Of a stretch of DNA of 21,014 nucleotides, positions 16,960-21,014 are shown piece by piece. The stretch comes from Isoetes engelmannii (lineage: Eukaryota; Streptophyta; Lycopodiopsida; Isoetales; Isoetaceae). Location: the NCBI GenBank assembly GCA_011763485.2, contig JAANSK020274490.1:1-21014 (forward strand), written 5' to 3'. Numbering within the stretch: position 1 is the stretch's first letter; each line of letters opens with the position of its first letter. The position numbers were made by a program, and so were the translations under genes. The notes under the pieces are model-generated. The model was not told where the DNA came from and made no database searches. It saw only the letters and a program-made list of their open reading frames with translations.

Positions 16960-17740
16960 TGGATGAAATGGTCAACTAGCGAGTTCATAGTTAATCTATT
17001 TTGTTTAGCAACAAACGAGTTTATACACATCACTTGTAGGATGTGTTTGTTCAAAGATAGTGTTTTTTGTGGAGTTGAGATGGTCGTTGAGATGGACGTG
17101 TTCGAATTTGCATTGAAGATGAGAGAACCAATTTACCATTGTTTACTCCAATGCCATAACTTGGCATATGCACATAGAGTAAACAAATAAAGGCCCACGT
17201 GTTTTCTCTTTCTTGACCCATGTGTGTACGGAAGTGACTCGGCAAAAGAACATGTTAATATATCATTTGCACAAGGCACAAAGAATGTGCTAGCAGTAAA
17301 GGCCGCAAAGAACATTTCCCCTCAACTTAATGATTTCAAATGTGTCTTGCTTCAAACTGGTGGGGTGCTACGATTGTAGCTAAATGAGGATACAGTTAAG
17401 TTTGCCTGATTGGATAAGCGTTTGGCTTGTGCAAAAATATATAGCAACGATAAGCCTTTGGCATGGGCAAAAACACATGGTAGTTTTGGATGTGCATACG
17501 TTTACTCCAGATTTTTTCTTTCACATGGTAGAGTGCATAATCGGTTCTTACTTCAAAACAGGCTATTCTCTGCTTTAGAAGTGTCGATTGAATATGAAGG
17601 AATTAACCATGAAAGGACCTTATTACAATTTGGCATGAACTCTTGTGAGCACTATAGTTGTCCTGGATCTTTTCCCATTGATGTTAATCCTGGCCAGCAT
17701 CCTATGATGTACTTGATATATCAAGTCTTACCATAATTAA
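16960..17740 (+). pseudogene. Decayed plus-strand coding sequence, unassigned
   Basis: Two coding-like stretches lie on the plus strand. About 17229-17380 encodes GTKNVLAVKAAKN and then a VLLQTGG block, which is reminiscent of the mid-part of short-chain dehydrogenase/reductases of the progesterone 5-beta-reductase/iridoid synthase-like group (NVL-x-A...LQTG). I would not call it on that alone. The frame stops at TAG 17378. About 17410-17736 is open for 108 codons (WAKTHGSFGCAYVYSRFF, then a PGQHPMMYLIYQ end) and I do not recognise it. Together they look like remnants of one or two dead genes. Introns cannot be excluded. Confidence 0.35.
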
Positions 17741-18403
17741 AATAAAAAAGGCAAGAAAACAATACTCACATTATTTTGAGAATCAACAGTGTTTTCACAT
17801 TAGCTGCATGAGCTTCATTACTTGCAATATCGAAATCAGATGTACACTGTTCTGATGACATAATGCATGTATCAAATGCAGGAGCTTCCTCACCACTGAG
17901 TTTGCATCTAGCAGTTGTGGCTCAACAAAGGAACCCGAGTCTATTAAACTTGTTCTCTGGCTCACTAAAATTAACTAATTTGTAACAGCTGTGGTATTTG
18001 CGAAAGATCTGGTAGGACATGTAAACATTGATCATGCGGCAAGAATTTGCATTTAAGGTGCATTTAATTAAAATGGAACAGAGCAGAGTCCCACTTTTTT
18101 TGGGAAGTCGCTCTTTGGGAAGGCTAAGTTTGGTAAAACGCCTACATGCGCATTTATTACAGGATAAACACTATATTCTTTGTGTGAAGGAAATGTTCAT
18201 GTGAATGTTGTCAATGTTTTTTCGTTCTTTGCGTGCTCATTGAAGCCAGATTAGTGAGCGAAACAGGTCAAACTGCCCTTGTTTGGTGAGTAAGGGCTAG
18301 ATTAAAAAAAAAAAAAACAAAACAAAACATAGAGCTGACAATCATTTCCCAAATACAAAATTGGCCATATATTAAATATATATAAAGAAGAGTACAATGA
18401 GTT
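17741..18403. other. Gene-free stretch with A-rich block
   Basis: AT-rich with no frame of note. At about 18303-18328 an A14 run is followed by CAAAACAAAACA, an A-rich tail-like block that could mark an old retroposon end. No partner structure is visible. Confidence 0.35.
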
Positions 18404-18826
18404 CTACCGTGGTCGAAACGACCATGGTGGACGTGCAGTCACAACAGTGTCGTCCGGATCAAACACAGAATACCGAATAGGAATCGCTTCTGGAGCACCG
18501 TCATGCTGGTTGTAGGTCTTGGTAGCAACCGGCAAGCGATAGAAAGCTTCGCGTGGAGGAGTCTGGTCGGCAACAGGTACACCCAGTCATCCGTTCGCAC
18601 CTCCCTCCTCGCGCATTCTCTCTTCGATTTCCGGATCAAAAATGCTTCTTCCCCATCCTCCACGTATAGTATGCAAGGCCTGCAAGATCTTCTGTGGCTC
18701 GTAAAGTCGGGAGGCTTTCTTTCTCTCTACTAGGCTTTTTGCAGTTTCATAGCGTCGGCGCTCCCTGGCTGCCCTCTCCCAGAGGCCCGATAGATGCCCT
18801 TGGCCTCCCCTACGATTCTGGGGCAT
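18404..18826 (-). pseudogene. Unrecognised 140-codon frame interrupted once by TGA
   Basis: From ATG 18826 the minus strand is open for 79 codons (basic RGGQGHLSGLWERAARERRR start, then an FDPEIEERMREEGG helix) to TGA 18587-18589. The same frame then stays open for another 60 codons to TAG 18404-18406, with coding-like composition (YNQHDGAPEAIPIRYSVFDP). The TGA is best explained by CGA to TGA at a CpG. A sequence resembling a splice acceptor (TTTCAG) precedes the ATG by about 15 bases on the minus strand, so this may be a last exon. No family is recognised. It lies downstream of, and on the same strand as, the HAD phosphatase pseudogene, but linkage to it is unproven. Confidence 0.4.
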
Positions 18827-19021
18827 TTCCTGTCACCTGAAAGATAAGCATTACTTCATCAACATTAAAGCTTCCATGGCATCATTCATTAGACAAAAGA
18901 AAGGGCAACATTTCAATTATGTCATAGACAACGTAAATCGATTCATGGGATCGCGGACTATGGCTTTTCCGACCCGCGAGTCGAGAAAACCACAATGGAG
19001 TCAATATACATATGTTACACA

Positions 19022-19989
19022 TTATATAGAATCACTATTCAATTCTTTTGATCTGCCAAATGCATTCATTTCATTCTGATCACCAGGAAAAAACTTCTGA
19101 TCAAGAGCCCTCAATCTATGGCTGTTCTCTTCATCAATCAATTTCAACTGGGGATAGTTGAGCAACACATCTGCAACTAGAATGCTGAACATGGCCTCCG
19201 CTAGAACAGAGATCAAGTCCCACTTCAACCACACGTCTGACTCAAAGTTTTCGGGATTACATGCTGGTGCGATTATGGCGTTGTCAAAGTTATGAAAGCA
19301 CTTGTATGGGCGGTCATCATGATCAACGTGTTGTGCTTATTGAAATCATTGAACACCCTGTATACTTTATCCAGTGGCGTGACAGTGATGCCTTTCCCTT
19401 TAGTGACCGACTGATCTAAGCCAGACACATGGTCAACCTTTTCATTGCCCCAGACGAACTTGAATTTGTCAAACTAGAGTCCTAACACACTCAAAACATT
19501 GAGAATGTTTCTTTTGGCCATGGAAGACCAAACGGAAACTTCAAATCCCCTCTGCATGCACCATTCCACAATCTCCTTGGCCTTGGGTCACAGGTAGACG
19601 ATTTTTCTGCCCGTCTTTAGAGGGATCTGTGTGGTGGTTAGCTCAGGCACATCATCTGCTTGGTACACAGCCGCGAGGACACCATTCACATCAAAAATAA
19701 TAAGCTTGGTGGGGGCTTCCGAGTCCCAGTTATCATTAGGTTCAGACCATATTTCTAAGCCGATATCCAGAGTGGGTATCATAATTCTTTGTACCTGAGG
19801 AGTCTTTGGTTGATCTGGCTTTATTCCTTCATTCTGTTGCACGGTCCTGGCAAGGTTGGTTCCTTCAATCTACTCCACATTCCTGGCTAGGATGTTTCCT
19901 TCATCCATTCCCTGGCTATTTGCAGTGTCTATGGCTTCAACATGGTGACCCGTACTCTTCCTTGACTGAGCCGACTCAGACGATGCCAT
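19022..19989 (-). pseudogene. FCP1/NIF-like HAD-family phosphatase pseudogene
   Basis: From ATG 19989 (MASSESAQS) the frame gives a disordered N-terminal ~90 residues with a degenerate repeat (GNILARNVE, then GTNLARTVQ). The FCP1-homology HAD domain follows: KLIIFDVNGVLA (motif I near codon 100), the block RGFEVSVWSSM, then KFVWG, LDKVY, and a DD-RPYKCFHNF motif, ending near LIDEENSHRLRALD. This family dephosphorylates serine/threonine (for example the RNA polymerase II tail), using DxD in motif I. Here the second Asp is Asn (DVNG), as in a plant group often written D-L/V-N-G, so activity is doubtful even without damage. Damage: TAG 19870-19872, TGA 19588-19590, TAG 19474-19476 and a frameshift near 19315-19328. 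Total size would be about 320 residues. It is a dead single-exon copy, perhaps one of many, since such genes are multiplied in some plants. Confidence 0.7.
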
Positions 19990-20249
19990 CGAGGAGATTG
20001 GACGCACATTAGGGACAAGCATGGAAAATATCTTGAAGTCCCATCCTTAGAAGTGAATCCAAGAGGTAAGCCAAACCAGATAACGGGCACAAGTCATGGA
20101 CATGCCCCACTTTGCAGGAAGAGGAAATATGTGTTCTACAGGAGGAAGCCTGCCAAAAGGATAACGAGTGTATTTTGCATAAAAAGGGATGAGATAAAGT
20201 CTGCCACCAAAGAAAATATGGAGGATGTCAGGGGTAAAGACATCTTTCT
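19990..20249. other. Intergenic region between divergent units
   Basis: This stretch separates the minus-strand phosphatase start (19989) from the plus-strand DUF7869-like region. A 72-codon plus frame (20053-20271) rich in Lys and Arg is open here and may be 5' coding sequence of the next feature. No promoter element is clear. Confidence 0.3.
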
Positions 20250-21014
20250 ACAGATACTGTGCAAAAGTTAGGGAAGGGGCTAAAATATTCACCCATGGGA
20301 ACTCTCTCACTCTGAAGCCCAGAGAAAATACGTTAAGAGCCATAGCTGTGTTTGAGAGTTTCGTGAGATACATGTCTCAATCTATGCCTCACCAATCCAA
20401 AGTGAATGAGAACGGTGTGCGTATGGTCAAGAGTGCTGCCCCAATACTACATCCAGAAGGAGTGCTTGAAAGAAGTGAATGCAATTCTAGTATCAACAAG
20501 AGGTAGGCCTCTCTACCAGTCATCTTTTAGCAGCTTATGGAAAACTCATTTTCCTAACGTTTGTGTCTTGCAACACATGCCATTCTCTAAGTGCAACACA
20601 TGTATCCAGTTGAAGGACAGACTTGCATCAACTGCAATTGAGCAAGTGGGCTTCATGATGGTTGGTCATACCCATGATGATATTGATACTTTATTTCGAA
20701 ATTTCTCAAGCTTGTTGAGGGACTCAGATGCTTTGACGCTATCAAAGCTACTGTGTTCGTTCAACAAATGTAACACAAAGTCTCCAATTCCATATTTCAT
20801 CGATGAAGTCCCTAATTGGAAGGGTTTTGTGAAGGGATTCATCCCAGATAAGGGACAACGCCTTATTGGTCATACTGAACCGTTGATCTTCAAATTTAAG
20901 ATGGTAGGGGATTGGCCCGTTATGCAATACAAAATGTGTCCTACACATAAAGAGTGGCTTCCAGCAGATACGCCAGGAATTAGAATGTGGAAGGAGGATG
21001 AACATGGGAAGCCA
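20250..21014 (+). pseudogene. DUF7869-like protein, partial, runs off the right edge
   Basis: A first frame (about 20280-20509) passes near 20442 into a second, which is open from 20406 to the window end (over 200 codons, no stop). The second frame reads LWKTHFPNVCVLQH, a CNTC pair followed by QLKDRL, then VGHTHDDIDTLFRNFSSLLR and a long C-terminal part with GHTEPLIFKF. The C-x-x-C region followed by G-H-T-H-x-D-I-D is the signature I associate with DUF7869, a domain abundant in mosses, ferns, fungi and animals, often in multicopy transposon-associated genes. The stretch normally separating the Cys pair from GHTH (roughly 100-150 residues, from memory) is missing, so an internal deletion is likely. 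The frame change near 20442 fits a one-base insertion. Function is unknown, and the 3' end is outside the window. Confidence 0.55.

Noticed and set aside
18404-18427. Hairpin ACCgTGGTCG-aaa-CGACCATGGT near the end of the 18404-18826 frame
   Set aside because: A nine-to-ten pair stem with one mismatch overlapping the stop region. It has no T-run or other context and I see no reason to give it a role.
18587-18589. Selenocysteine TGA
   Set aside because: Land plants lack the selenocysteine machinery as far as is known, and a CpG transition explains the codon.
1-21014. tRNA, rRNA or snRNA genes
   Set aside because: I looked for tRNA box B-like and rRNA-like words on both strands and found none that I could fold or support.

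Overview
The window looks like nuclear DNA of a land plant, probably a repeat-rich non-seed plant (fern, lycophyte or relative), though that placement is inference. The grounds are two recognisable plant-type genes (a secreted GH17 glucanase and a signal peptidase complex subunit 1-like protein), LTR elements with plant-type tRNA-Met primer sites, a pseudogene of a plant-style FCP1-like protein, and long AT-rich intergenic DNA full of decayed transposons. There is no bacterial-style operon structure.

Layout. 1-1,870: a poly(A) retroposon end, a ~141 bp tandemly duplicated leader, a broken N-terminal piece of a DEAH-box splicing helicase (DEAH1/ESP3 type), and the 3' end of a LINE with a TTATC tail. 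1,870-3,180: unassigned sequence and a second LINE remnant. 3,512-4,543 (minus): an intact intronless GH17 gene. 4,650-6,400: AT-rich DNA with short tandem repeats. 6,440-8,550: fossils of a Ty1/copia element (minus) and a Ty3/gypsy pol end plus LTR (plus). 8,797-9,857: an unrecognised coiled-coil protein frame with one shift. 11,050-14,261: a structurally complete non-autonomous LTR retrotransposon of the TR-GAG kind, with 5 bp target duplication GGTAG, LTRs of 592 and 597 bp, primer site, broken gag and no pol. 15,445-15,667: an inverted copy of the repeat found at 170-400. 16,211-16,477 (minus): the SPC1-like gene. 16,960-17,740: decayed coding sequence. 18,404-18,826 and 19,022-19,989 (minus): an unknown frame interrupted by a TGA, and an FCP1/NIF-like HAD phosphatase pseudogene. 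20,250-21,014 (plus): a DUF7869-like frame that runs off the right edge.

The only two genes that look intact are the GH17 glucanase and the SPC1-like gene. They are unrelated single genes, so no pathway is implied. The rest is transposon fossils and host gene fragments.

The most striking structure is not a gene. Between the gag region and the 3' LTR of the TR-GAG element (13,243-13,556) lie ten consecutive stem-loops. Nearly all carry the same hexaloop (TTGGTG or TTGTTG), while the stems differ completely in sequence yet stay paired. I know of no described element with this constant-loop, variable-stem design, and it is my main candidate for something undescribed.
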